Below, one piece after another: positions 1 through 8,890 of a stretch of 64,000 nucleotides of DNA (the stretch's first letter is position 1; each line of letters starts with the position of its first letter). The stretch lies in assembly GCF_010727945.1 (NCBI RefSeq), contig NZ_AP022569.1, positions 5,084,001 through 5,148,000 of the forward strand, read 5' to 3'. Under the pieces are notes generated by a model. The model worked only from the letters and a program-made list of their open reading frames with translations. It was not told the origin of the DNA and searched no databases. The translations under genes and the position numbers were made by a program. The DNA is from Mycobacterium cookii (GTDB lineage Bacteria > Actinomycetota > Actinomycetes > Mycobacteriales > Mycobacteriaceae).

Positions 1-1722
1 GGCGCCCTGGGTTTGGCGGGCTTCACCCCGCGCTACAACGACCTCTACTATCTGCCGCACAGCGCCGCCTCGGTGCAGGCCTACGACGCGGCCGATCGAC
101 ACTTCACCCAGGCCCGCCTGAACCCGGACCTGCTGATGATCGAATCAGACCACGATCTGCGTAATCCCCGAGACATGCTGGTGTTGGACAAGGTTGCCGG
201 CGCGATCTTCCGGGTGCCCGGCATCGAACGGGTGCAGAGCATCACCCGACCGCTCGGCCCGCCGATCGAAGACGGATCCATTCCGTTCCAGCTCAGCGTG
301 CAGAGCGCACCGATCCGCGACAACCTCAGTTACCTGAAGGCCCGCGTCGGCGACATCAAGAAGATCACCGGTTTCCTCGACACCCAGATCAGCCTGCTGG
401 AGCGTCAGTACGCGATCACCCAGAAGCTCGCGAACGCGACCGACGACAGCGCGAAAACCACCGCGGAGACCGCCGCCATCACGGACGAGATCCGGGACCA
501 CATCGCCGATTTCGACGACTTCTGGCGGCCGATTCGCAGCTACTTCTACTGGGAGAAGCACTGCTACGACATCCCGATCTGTTTGTCGCTGCGAAGCCTG
601 TTCGATGCCCTGGACGGGTTTGATCAGCTCGCCGAGAAGTTCCACGCCCTCACCGGCGACCTCACTCATACGGCGGCGGCCACACGCGAACTGCTGGCGA
701 TCATTCCCGAGAACATCGCTGTTTCCAAAGCGATCCGGGATACGACGCTGACCATCTACAGTTCGTTCGACAGTCTGATCGACCAGTTCGACAAGCTGAC
801 TGACACCAACGCCGTGATGGGCAAGTCGTTCAACGACGCTCGGGTGGAGAGCCTGTTCTACCTGCCGCCGGAGATCTTCCAGAACTCCGATTTCCAGTTC
901 GGGCTGAGCCTGATGGTGTCGCCGGATGGAAAGGCCGCGCGGTTCATCATCACGCACGCCACGGATCCGGCGACCGCGGAGGGAATCAAGTCGGTCGATC
1001 AGGAGCGCAACGCGGCCAAGGAGGCGCTGAAACTCACCTCACTGGAAAACGCCGACATCTACCTCGGCGGCACCGCCGCGACGTTCAACGACATCGCCAT
1101 CGGCGCCTGGTATGACCTGCTGATCGCCGCGGTGGCGTCGATCGTGCTGATCTTCATCATCATGGTGATCGTCACCCGCGCTCTGGTCGCGGCGGGCGTC
1201 ATCGTCGGCACCATCGTGCTGTCACTGGGCGCGGCCTTCGGGTTCTCGACACTCATCTGGCAGCACCTGGGCCATTTCCAGTTGCACTGGGTGGCAACGG
1301 AATTCGCGCTGATCGTGCTCTTAGCGGTGGGGTCCGACTACAACCTCATGCTGGTGTCCCGAATCGAGGAAGAGATCGGCGCCGGCCTGAACACCGGGCT
1401 CATCCGCGGCGTGGGTGTGACCGGCCCGGTGGTGTCCGCAGCCGGTGTGGTGTTCGCCGTGACGATGGCCGCGATGCTCAGCAGCGATCTGCGGGCGATC
1501 GGTCAGTTCGGCTCCACCATCGGCATCGGTCTGATGTTCGACACCTTCGTCGTTCGGACGCTGATCACGCCGTCGATCATGACGCTGATGGGCCGCTGGT
1601 TCTGGTGGCCGAAACGGGTGCGTGTCCGCCCGGCCAGTCAGATGCTTCGATCCGTCGGTCCGCGCCCGCTGGTTCGTGCCCTGCTGTACCAGCCGCGACA
1701 CGAGGCCCAGCCGAATCAGTAG
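1..1722 (+). CDS. MmpL-family RND lipid transporter, C-terminal part (5' truncated by window)
   Basis: The frame is open from the first base, so the start lies upstream; 573 residues are visible. The visible part holds a long extracytoplasmic domain with a helical, coiled-coil-like stretch (about residues 110-270) containing a paired-cysteine motif (C-Y-D-I-P-I-C), a feature I associate with MmpL4/5-type proteins. A cluster of hydrophobic helices follows near the C-terminus. The second half-transporter's Asp-Tyr proton-relay pair is visible in the segment G-S-D-Y-N. MmpL proteins are inner-membrane, proton-driven exporters of lipids or siderophores. No MmpS partner is in the window, so the substrate cannot be assigned. 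The family call is secure; the subgroup is an inference. Confidence 0.93.
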   Translation, partial: GALGLAGFTPRYNDLYYLPHSAASVQAYDAADRHFTQARLNPDLLMIESDHDLRNPRDMLVLDKVAGAIFRVPGIERVQSITRPLGPPIEDGSIPFQLSVQSAPIRDNLSYLKARVGDIKKITGFLDTQISLLERQYAITQKLANATDDSAKTTAETAAITDEIRDHIADFDDFWRPIRSYFYWEKHCYDIPICLSLRSLFDALDGFDQLAEKFHALTGDLTHTAAATRELLAIIPENIAVSKAIRDTTLTIYSSFDSLIDQFDKLTDTNAVMGKSFNDARVESLFYLPPEIFQNSDFQFGLSLMVSPDGKAARFIITHATDPATAEGIKSVDQERNAAKEALKLTSLENADIYLGGTAATFNDIAIGAWYDLLIAAVASIVLIFIIMVIVTRALVAAGVIVGTIVLSLGAAFGFSTLIWQHLGHFQLHWVATEFALIVLLAVGSDYNLMLVSRIEEEIGAGLNTGLIRGVGVTGPVVSAAGVVFAVTMAAMLSSDLRAIGQFGSTIGIGLMFDTFVVRTLITPSIMTLMGRWFWWPKRVRVRPASQMLRSVGPRPLVRALLYQPRHEAQPNQ

Positions 1723-1810
1723 CATCCGTCGCCGCACAAGGTGAAGGGCGCATCTTCGTGTTGCGGGCTATGATTTTGCCCGCAGTGCCGCTGAGCAGAA
1801 GGGGAGCGCC

Positions 1811-2113
1811 GTGGCCGATCAATTGAAAGCCGATCTCGTCGCGCTTCACCACTGCAGCAACGACATGCTCAACGCGGTCGGTGACGCCGCCCTTGAGTTC
1901 ATCAACCACGAAGACGGGCTGGCCGAAGCGGCGCCCGGCTGGGTCGGGTCGTCGCAGGCGGCGCTGGCCGAATTGGCAGCGCACTGGGAGGCCCGGCACA
2001 GCCACCACAAGTTGCAGGTCGGCGGACTGGGGACGCACGTGAATGATGCGATGACCCGCTACTCCGCGCACGAGGACGGCTCGGCCCAGGCTCTCGGGTC
2101 CCTGCCGGGGTAG
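1811..2113 (+). CDS. WXG100/EspC-like ESX secretion partner
   Basis: A 100-aa, mostly helical protein with no signal peptide. It has a W-x-G motif in the predicted turn (W44-V-G46) and a YxxxE secretion signal (Y84-S-A-H-E88) after the second helix. These are the two hallmarks of type VII (ESX) substrates that dimerise through a helical hairpin. The GTG start follows a good ribosome site (GAAGGGGAG). It ends 10 nt before the toxin gene, the usual arrangement of a small WXG protein followed by a large WXG-linked effector. By inference it heterodimerises with the next protein and carries the export signal for the pair. Which ESX system exports it cannot be told. Confidence 0.8.
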   Translation: MADQLKADLVALHHCSNDMLNAVGDAALEFINHEDGLAEAAPGWVGSSQAALAELAAHWEARHSHHKLQVGGLGTHVNDAMTRYSAHEDGSAQALGSLPG

Positions 2114-2123
2114 GTGGTGTCAT

Positions 2124-3953
2124 GTGGCGCCGCTGACCCCGTCCGACGTCAAGCGCTGGGATCCCGACGCGATCCATCAGGTCTTCCAAACGGCCAGCAA
2201 CCGGGCCCAGACCCTCACGAAGTTGGGGGACAACCTTCAGCAGGTCCACAACGGCCTAAGCGACTGGCAAGGAGAAGCCGGCGACGCCTTCCGTGCCGAC
2301 CTGGGCCACACCCGCCGTGATATCGAGGCCGACGGTCAGGAGTCCAGGCAGGTGGCAGCGGCGGTGTCGGCCGCCGAGGCGGACGTGCGCGCGTGCCGCT
2401 CAGAACTCGACAACATTCAGCAGATGGCCGACGCCAACCATTGGGCGATCACGCCGGACTGGCGAATTGACCCGGGCAACACCCTGAAAGGACCCAACGG
2501 CGGCATGCTGGCCATCGAGCTGCAAACGGCGCAGAGTGCGCTGGACGCCTTGAAGCTGCATGCGCATACGACCGACCACGAGCTTGCGACTGCCGTTCGC
2601 TCCGCCGTCGGTGAGGCTCCTACGAGTGCCCGGCCGCCCGCGCCAGGTGGGTCGCAGCCGCAACCGAAACCTCAAGCAGAGCAACCGAAGTCGTGGAAAG
2701 ACATGCTGACACCGGCTGGTTCAGGCAACGGGGCTGGCGCGGGTCAGCCGGTGCCGGCCGATGCGGGAAGCGGCAAGCCGCCGTCGCTGGAGGACATGCT
2801 TCTTGGACGCGGTGAACCAGCCGGCCAGAAGCCGCCGCCTGGGAGCCTGCCGGATCTACTGAGTCGGATGCCAAAACCCGGTGGCACACCGGCGCCGAAG
2901 CTGAATCCCGCAGACATCGAGAGTTTCAAGGCGATGGCCCGCCAGAGCATGCTCGCCGACGGTGTCCCGCCGGACCAGATCGAGGGGCGGCTCAACGACA
3001 TCGTGGGCCGCACTCAGCAGTGGATGGATCGCGGGATGCCGAACTACGTCCCGCCCGCGCCGCCGAAGCCGCCACCGCCTGGATTCGGTGACGGATTCGC
3101 TGACCACTGGTTTGGCTTCGAAGACACGGTCCACAGGCTCACCGGGCAAGAAGGGCTCGACGCGATGGGCGACGCGTGGGGCGGGATGGCGAAAGGCCTC
3201 GCCGGAAAGGCTGAAGAGTCTCTCCTCATGGGACCAGTCGCTCCGGTGAACGACCTCACGCATGAATTCAAAAGCTTCCTGGACAACCCGGCGTATTACG
3301 CGGGTGGCAAAACCGCAGACGGCGCCATCGCGCTGCCGGGAATGATGTTCGGCGGCGAAGGTGCGGCTGTCGAAGCGGGGCTAGGTGACATCGGACCTGG
3401 TGTCCTCGACACCGGTCCAGCCGTCTCGACCCACGCACCGATCGGTTTCGAGCACCCGGTGGAGTACAACCCGTTGGGTCCCGATTCAGCGTTCGATCTC
3501 AACTATGCCCACTGGAATGGGGGGCCCACAGGTGCGCTCAGCGAGCCGGTCGCGGACATGTCGACTCACTACATCGGTGACAATCCGGACCGGGTTGTTC
3601 TCGGCAAATTCGACACGCACGAAGGGGGGTATATCGGCGAAGCCCGCAGCAACGGTGGCATCTACTTTGATACCGGCGACCCGACTTGGGATGCCCTTAC
3701 ACAGGGATTCGCCCCAAAGGAAGAGCAAAGTCTGGTTTGGCAGGTCAATGAACACTTCCTTCGGAACCAAATGGAGAGTGAAGTGCCACGTATCGAATAT
3801 GTCTTGCCCGACGGCTTCAACAGCGTTGAGCAATTAGCGGGGGCGCAGCGACAATCGTACTCCGCGATGGAGATCAACTTCCTGAAAGAGAATGCCGCGG
3901 CTTACGGATACGAGCAGCAGGGAAACGTGTGGGTTTACCGGGGAGGTAAATAG
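2124..3953 (+). CDS. ESX-associated polymorphic toxin (N-terminal WXG domain, C-terminal toxin domain)
   Basis: A 609-aa modular protein. Residues 1-110 form a helical WXG-type domain (W48-Q-G50). Residues about 170-320 are a Pro/Gly/Ala-rich linker. Residues about 330-430 resemble the spacer of CpnT-like mycobacterial effectors. Residues about 481-609 form a compact C-terminal domain containing the run N-P-D-R-V-V-L-G-K-F and a late Y-F-D-T motif. That last segment recalls C-terminal domains of bacterial polymorphic toxins, several of which are RNases of the barnase/EndoU/RelE fold; this activity is inferred from remembered motifs only. GTG start, preceded by GGTGG. Placement between a WXG partner and two small related proteins supports a toxin with immunity genes. 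The C-terminal part is AT-richer than the N-terminal part, consistent with tip exchange. Confidence 0.72.
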   Translation: MAPLTPSDVKRWDPDAIHQVFQTASNRAQTLTKLGDNLQQVHNGLSDWQGEAGDAFRADLGHTRRDIEADGQESRQVAAAVSAAEADVRACRSELDNIQQMADANHWAITPDWRIDPGNTLKGPNGGMLAIELQTAQSALDALKLHAHTTDHELATAVRSAVGEAPTSARPPAPGGSQPQPKPQAEQPKSWKDMLTPAGSGNGAGAGQPVPADAGSGKPPSLEDMLLGRGEPAGQKPPPGSLPDLLSRMPKPGGTPAPKLNPADIESFKAMARQSMLADGVPPDQIEGRLNDIVGRTQQWMDRGMPNYVPPAPPKPPPPGFGDGFADHWFGFEDTVHRLTGQEGLDAMGDAWGGMAKGLAGKAEESLLMGPVAPVNDLTHEFKSFLDNPAYYAGGKTADGAIALPGMMFGGEGAAVEAGLGDIGPGVLDTGPAVSTHAPIGFEHPVEYNPLGPDSAFDLNYAHWNGGPTGALSEPVADMSTHYIGDNPDRVVLGKFDTHEGGYIGEARSNGGIYFDTGDPTWDALTQGFAPKEEQSLVWQVNEHFLRNQMESEVPRIEYVLPDGFNSVEQLAGAQRQSYSAMEINFLKENAAAYGYEQQGNVWVYRGGK

Positions 3954-3954
3954 C

Positions 3955-4356
3955 GTGTATGCCTCGCAACTGGCAAGATTTCTGGAAACGACGCTGTCGC
4001 ATGCCGGGTTCAGGCTCAGCCAACTTGACGATCCCACCGTATATCAAGGCCGTCCCGCCTGGGCGATCTACTACGCCGGTAAAGACTGCAAGCTTCAGGT
4101 CTGTTGGTCGGCGCGCGACGGCGGGATCGATTTTCTGCTCGCGCCCCTCGAAGCGCCGAACGAATTCGGATTGTCCAACGCCTCGAAGAAGTGGCACCTC
4201 ATGTTGATGCTCAGCAAAGCGCATGACGACCTTGCGACACCTGTGCCGGATGCCGACGATGAGGCCGAAATGTCGTGGCTCAAAGCATTGTTCGAAATAC
4301 ATTTCGAGTCAGCTCACGCCGCGTTGTTGTCGAGTGATGGACATGATCGATTCTGA
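3955..4356 (+). CDS. Putative immunity protein 1 for the ESX toxin
   Basis: A 133-aa acidic cytoplasmic protein with no signal peptide or membrane segment. The GTG start is one base after the toxin stop codon and 7 nt after a strong ribosome site (GGGGAGG inside the toxin's last codons), so the two are translationally coupled. The core reads G-R-P-A-W-A-I-Y-Y-A-G-K-D-C-K-L-Q-V, which is repeated with changes in the next gene. I do not recognise a named family with certainty. The immunity role is inferred from position, size, paralogy and low G+C relative to the neighbourhood. Confidence 0.68.
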   Translation: MYASQLARFLETTLSHAGFRLSQLDDPTVYQGRPAWAIYYAGKDCKLQVCWSARDGGIDFLLAPLEAPNEFGLSNASKKWHLMLMLSKAHDDLATPVPDADDEAEMSWLKALFEIHFESAHAALLSSDGHDRF

Positions 4357-4769
4357 ATTTTGCCCGAGAAGTCCAAGCAACGGAAGGGTCGTTGCTGCAG
4401 GAACTGGGGTTCGCGCTGGACGAAATCGACGACGACTTCGATGAAGGTGGCCGACCCGGTTCGGTCGTTTACTATCGTTCTCGCGACTGTAAAGTGCAGG
4501 TATATAAGTCTTCCCGCGAAGCCAGCGTGAACTGCATGATGGCACCGCTAAGTGCCGCGAACATCTTTGGTCTCTATGACGAATCCAACGAATGGCAATA
4601 TCTCCGAGGGTTTTGCCCGGCGCCCGATCTCCCCCTCGAGGAATTAGTGAAGTCGATCAGTTATAAGTCGAAGAGCGACCGCGAGCAACTAGCGGAAGTG
4701 AGAGAATCCCTAAGCGACTGGTATGAAGCAGCGCGCGCTGGCATCCTTCGCACTGGCAACAGTCAATAA
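4350..4769 (+). CDS. Putative immunity protein 2, paralogue of protein 1
   Basis: The reading frame is open from 4347 and encodes up to 140 residues. The central motif G-R-P-G-S-V-V-Y-Y-R-S-R-D-C-K-V-Q-V, followed by A-P-L-S-A-A-N-I-F-G-L, aligns with protein 1 (Y-Y-A-G-K-D-C-K-L-Q-V, A-P-L-E-A-P-N-E-F-G-L). Similarity seems to extend upstream of the first ordinary start, a TTG at 4392 with GGAAGGG only 3 nt before it. That suggests initiation at ATT 4350 or CTG 4353, overlapping the stop of gene 1, or a lost start codon. If the TTG is used the protein has 125 aa. G+C is clearly lower than in flanking genes. Function inferred: extra or diversified immunity protein. Confidence 0.6.
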   Translation: MLNFAREVQATEGSLLQELGFALDEIDDDFDEGGRPGSVVYYRSRDCKVQVYKSSREASVNCMMAPLSAANIFGLYDESNEWQYLRGFCPAPDLPLEELVKSISYKSKSDREQLAEVRESLSDWYEAARAGILRTGNSQ

Positions 4770-4882
4770 CTGCAGAAATTGATCGTGCCTTCGGGTCGAT
4801 GGGCGGCGCCCCACCACCAAGGCTGCCCCCCGCCACCTGCCCGCCCTGTTGTGACGTCGCTGATAGTGGGTACAGGACGGGG

Positions 4883-7027
4883 ATGCAGCGCCCCGACACG
4901 ATCATCGAGATCCACCGCGAACGCGTGCAGGACCAGACCGTTGAGATGTTCGGCGGCGACAAGTACACGGAGTCCGTCGACGGCACCGGCTACTCCGCGA
5001 CCGCCACGCTCGATCTCACGTTGGACCGCGTGTGGTTCATCTTCGACGCCCAGCAACGCCTCTGGCAGGAGATGACCGAGGCCGGTGAAATCCAGGACCC
5101 GCTAAGGCATTTCGCGATCGACCTGGTGATCTTCGATTCGAAGATCACCATCGATTCGGTGACCTGCGTCCCGCTGGCGTCGTTGCCGCCCGCGACGATC
5201 ACCATCCCGGACGGACCGAGCGCCGGCGAGTCACGCGAAATCCCGTACAACGAGATCCCGCTCTTCGGCCGCTTGACCATCCACGACCAACTCGAGCCGA
5301 AGGAGATCGAACGGGGCAAGCAGACCGTCGCCTTGGACTTCAACGAGCAGGACGCGCCGACATTGCTGACGTCACTGCCAGACGATCAGTTCAGCCCGCA
5401 GTTGTTCGGCGCGCACGTCGACCGCCGTCCCGACGGCAGCATCGCCTTCTGCGCGCCAGACCCGCGGATCGTCTGGGAACTCGACTACGCCGAGGCGTAC
5501 TGGATCACCCACAGCATCGCCGGTGAGCTGCTGGTCAACGCCGAGAAGCTGCAACACCTCGGCCTGTCCGACGACGTGGCGAGGATCAGGGTGCTCGACT
5601 CGCTGGCCGCCCAGATCTCCGACGCGGTACGCCCGAAGCTCGCCGAAATGGGCGACGACGGCGTCATGGACTTGATGCCCACACCCTTGGACGTCGACCC
5701 ACAGTCGCAGGATGACCAGACAGTCAAAGAACTCGACGCCGTCGTCCAACGCTTCGACATCGACGGGACCACGCACGAATCCATGGTCATCCAGCTGCAA
5801 ACGCTGCGGGAGTTGCCGAGCGGCGAGGAGCTACCCACGTCGATCCTCGCGGAAAAACCCACTGAGAAAACAGGATTGGCCGTCACCGGGTGGAGCATTC
5901 TGCGGCAGGTCCGCGACACGGTGATGAAAACCTTCGACCTCGACGAGAGCGATTTCGACGCCGACGTACCGTGCCTGCTGGCGGGCCCGAAGACCATCAA
6001 CATCGGCGGGCAGGAACGTCGTCTCGAGAAGCTCGACGCCGATGTCGTGCCCCGCAGTGCGGACGGCCGGTTGGTCGTCGACGGCACGGTCAGCGCCGAA
6101 ACCACCCTCTACGACTTCAATGCCACCTTCAAAGTGACCTACGAGATGGGCCTCGACGACATACCGCGCGACCCGAGCGGCCACGAAACCAAACGGGCCG
6201 ACCTGGAAAGCGTCGAGAGTCTGGAGATGGCGCTGAGCGCCGCCGGTGACCGCAAGCGCGCCGGTGCGCTGAGCGACCAGGAGTACGAAGCCGAGGTGAA
6301 GCGTGTTCACGACCGGTTCGAGGAGCTTCCGAAAACCGTCGGTGTGCGACCGACGCAGAATCCGCCCGAGGCGGAGGTCAATCCGGACTTCCATCTGACA
6401 GTCGCGGGCAAGGTCGCCGCGGCTGCGGGCGCGGCGGCCATGATCGGTCTGCTCGCGCTGCCGGTGACCTGGGTTGCCGGCGCGGCCGGAGTGGGAGCCG
6501 CCGGCGGCGGTGGACTGCTGGCCCTGGCGATCGTCCAGTACTTCACCACGGTGCTGACCATCGACTGGTTCGGCGTCGGAATCGGGTCACGCCAGGTCAA
6601 GCAGTCGCTCAACGATCGCCCGGAGGGGACGTCACTGCCTCCGATCGGCATACCGGTCGATGTGGACTTCAATCGCCAACGCCTCGCGGTGTACTTCCGC
6701 CCGCTGCCGGCGAAATTGTGGGTCGGGTCTGTGGACACCGCCGAGCACGAGGGCGACCGCACCGACATCCGCCTTGTAGGGGGCCGCTGGCCCACCGATG
6801 GTCACCCGTGGAAGCTGTCCAACGACGACGCCCTGCTCTACGTCGACTCCGGCGAACTGCAGTTGCTGCTGGAGCCCGACAGCGTCAGCGGCGACGGCGC
6901 ACCGATCAGTGTCGCCACCGCGCCCGATGGGCAGCACTACCTACAGGTGGAGAACGAAGACTCCGACAAACTGCAGCGCCTCCCACATATTGACCGGCCA
7001 GGCGACGAGATTCACACCGGCTCATGA
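4883..7027 (+). CDS. Hypothetical membrane-anchored protein (unrecognised)
   Basis: A 714-aa protein from the ATG at 4883, preceded by GGACGGGG; an upstream in-frame ATG at 4799 would add a low-complexity Pro/Cys stretch and is less likely. Residues about 1-480 are acidic and predicted mainly beta/mixed, with no signal peptide. Residues about 505-560 form a Gly/Ala-rich hydrophobic segment long enough for two membrane passes. The last 150 residues are again soluble. I recognise no catalytic motif or domain. It stands alone between the ESX cassette and the osmolyte operon in the same direction, so its role is open. Confidence 0.7.
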   Translation: MQRPDTIIEIHRERVQDQTVEMFGGDKYTESVDGTGYSATATLDLTLDRVWFIFDAQQRLWQEMTEAGEIQDPLRHFAIDLVIFDSKITIDSVTCVPLASLPPATITIPDGPSAGESREIPYNEIPLFGRLTIHDQLEPKEIERGKQTVALDFNEQDAPTLLTSLPDDQFSPQLFGAHVDRRPDGSIAFCAPDPRIVWELDYAEAYWITHSIAGELLVNAEKLQHLGLSDDVARIRVLDSLAAQISDAVRPKLAEMGDDGVMDLMPTPLDVDPQSQDDQTVKELDAVVQRFDIDGTTHESMVIQLQTLRELPSGEELPTSILAEKPTEKTGLAVTGWSILRQVRDTVMKTFDLDESDFDADVPCLLAGPKTINIGGQERRLEKLDADVVPRSADGRLVVDGTVSAETTLYDFNATFKVTYEMGLDDIPRDPSGHETKRADLESVESLEMALSAAGDRKRAGALSDQEYEAEVKRVHDRFEELPKTVGVRPTQNPPEAEVNPDFHLTVAGKVAAAAGAAAMIGLLALPVTWVAGAAGVGAAGGGGLLALAIVQYFTTVLTIDWFGVGIGSRQVKQSLNDRPEGTSLPPIGIPVDVDFNRQRLAVYFRPLPAKLWVGSVDTAEHEGDRTDIRLVGGRWPTDGHPWKLSNDDALLYVDSGELQLLLEPDSVSGDGAPISVATAPDGQHYLQVENEDSDKLQRLPHIDRPGDEIHTGS

Positions 7028-7071
7028 ACGTGCCCCAAACGCCGCGGCGCGCACCTCGGAACCGACCTCTG

Positions 7072-7077
7072 TAGGGT
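7072..7077 (+). promoter_or_regulatory. -10 element (TAGGGT) for leaderless asnO
   Basis: TAGGGT fits the mycobacterial TANNNT -10 pattern and ends 7 nt before the GTG at 7085, so transcription would start at the start codon itself. No convincing ribosome site precedes the GTG. Inferred from spacing only. Confidence 0.45.
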
Positions 7078-7084
7078 TGATCAG

Positions 7085-8890
7085 GTGTGTGGAGCCACCG
7101 GTGAGGTGCGACTCGACGGTCGTCCGCCTGACGTAGCGGCGGTGTCGGCGATGGCCGATGTGATGGCGCCGAGAGGTCCCGATGGCGCGGGCGTCTGGTC
7201 ACAAGGTCGGGTAGCCCTCGGTCATCGTCGCCTCAAAATCATCGACCTGACCGAGGCGGGCGCGCAGCCGATGATCGACTCCGATCTCGGGTTGTCCATC
7301 GCGTGGAACGGCTGCATCTACAACTACAAGGAGTTGCGCCGCGAGCTCGAGGGCTACGGCTATCGATTCTTTTCGCACAGCGACAGCGAGGTGTTGCTCA
7401 AGGCCTACCACCGCTGGGGCGACGATTTCGTCAGTCATTTCAAAGGCATGTTCGCCTTCGCGATCGCCGAACGCGACAGCGGCCGAGTGCTGCTCGGGCG
7501 GGACCGGCTCGGCATCAAGCCGCTCTACATCACCGAAGACGCCCACCGAATCCGGTTCGCCTCGTCGTTACCGGCACTGCTCGCCGGCGGCGGCGTGGAC
7601 ACCCGAATCGACCACGTCGCGCTGCACCACTACATGACCTTCCACTCCGTCGTTCCGGCGCCGCTGACGATCCTGCGCGGCGTGCAGAAGATTCCGCCGG
7701 CATCGCTGCTCGCGATAGAGCCCGACGGGCGGCGCGTCACCACGACCTACTGGTCGCCGGACTTCAGCCGGCACGAAGACCGCTCCGGCTGGTCCGAGCG
7801 CGACTGGGAAGATGCCGTGCTGTCGTCGCTGCGGACCGCGGTCGAGCGGCGACTCGTCGCCGACGTGCCAGTGGGGTGCCTGCTGTCCGGCGGGGTGGAT
7901 TCCAGCCTGATCGTCGGATTGCTCGCCGAGGCCGGTCAGCATGGGCTGAAGACGTTCTCCATTGGATTCGAGTCCGCCGGCGGGGTCAAAGGCGACGAAT
8001 TCCAGTACTCCGACATCGTGGCCAAACGCTTCGACACCGATCACCACCAGATCCGCATCGGGACCGAGCGGATGCTGCCCGCCCTCGATGGGGCCATCGG
8101 CGCGATGAGCGAACCGATGGTCAGCCATGACTGCGTGGCCTTCTACCTGCTCAGCCAGGAAGTCGCCAAGCATGTGAAGGTGGTGCAATCGGGACAGGGC
8201 GCCGACGAGGTGTTCGCCGGTTACCACTGGTATCCGCCGATGGGTACGCCGGCCGCCGCAAGCCTCGAAGGTTCGGTCGCCGAATATCGTGCCGCCTTCT
8301 TCGATCGCGATACCGACGGGGTCGCAGCACTTCTCGCTGCGGGCATCGCCGCACCGAACGATCCGAGCGAGCGTTTCGTCAGCGAGCACTTCGCCCAAGC
8401 GGGTGCCGAAACCGGCATCGACCGCGCGCTACGACTCGACACGATGGTGATGCTGGTCGACGACCCGGTCAAACGAGTGGACAACATGACCATGGCGTGG
8501 GGCCTGGAGGGCCGGGTTCCCTTCCTCGACCACGACCTCGTCGAGCTGGCAGCCACCTGTCCGCCGGAACTGAAGGTCGCCCACGGCGGCAAGGGCGTAC
8601 TGAAAGAAGCCGCGCGACAGGTCATTCCGGCCGACGTCATCGATCGCCCGAAAGGCTATTTCCCGGTTCCGGCGTTGACCCATCTCGAAGGGCCGTACCT
8701 GGACATGGTGCGTGACGCGCTGTACGCGCCGGTCGCCAAGGAGCGTGGGCTGTTCGACACCGGCGCGGTCGACGCGTTGCTGGCCGACCCGAACGGCCGG
8801 CTGACGCCGCTACGCGGAAATGAGCTCTGGCAGATCGCGCTGCTCGAGCTCTGGTTGCAACGCCATGGTGTGACTGGGCCGGCGGCATGA
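7085..8890 (+). CDS. asnO: N-acetylglutaminylglutamine amidotransferase (asparagine synthase family)
   Basis: A 601-aa glutamine-hydrolysing amidotransferase. The class II glutaminase domain (residues 1 to about 220) needs an N-terminal cysteine, and Cys2 follows the GTG-encoded Met, which fixes the start. The synthetase domain carries the ATP-pyrophosphatase loop S268-G-G-V-D-S273. Family members make asparagine or amidate other carboxylates. The next gene is a GNAT/ATP-grasp fusion, the known partner in N-acetylglutaminylglutamine amide (NAGGN) synthesis in rhizobia and pseudomonads, so this enzyme most likely amidates the dipeptide. The ATGA overlap with the partner indicates an operon. 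NAGGN is a compatible solute against osmotic stress. Confidence 0.87.
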   Translation: MCGATGEVRLDGRPPDVAAVSAMADVMAPRGPDGAGVWSQGRVALGHRRLKIIDLTEAGAQPMIDSDLGLSIAWNGCIYNYKELRRELEGYGYRFFSHSDSEVLLKAYHRWGDDFVSHFKGMFAFAIAERDSGRVLLGRDRLGIKPLYITEDAHRIRFASSLPALLAGGGVDTRIDHVALHHYMTFHSVVPAPLTILRGVQKIPPASLLAIEPDGRRVTTTYWSPDFSRHEDRSGWSERDWEDAVLSSLRTAVERRLVADVPVGCLLSGGVDSSLIVGLLAEAGQHGLKTFSIGFESAGGVKGDEFQYSDIVAKRFDTDHHQIRIGTERMLPALDGAIGAMSEPMVSHDCVAFYLLSQEVAKHVKVVQSGQGADEVFAGYHWYPPMGTPAAASLEGSVAEYRAAFFDRDTDGVAALLAAGIAAPNDPSERFVSEHFAQAGAETGIDRALRLDTMVMLVDDPVKRVDNMTMAWGLEGRVPFLDHDLVELAATCPPELKVAHGGKGVLKEAARQVIPADVIDRPKGYFPVPALTHLEGPYLDMVRDALYAPVAKERGLFDTGAVDALLADPNGRLTPLRGNELWQIALLELWLQRHGVTGPAA

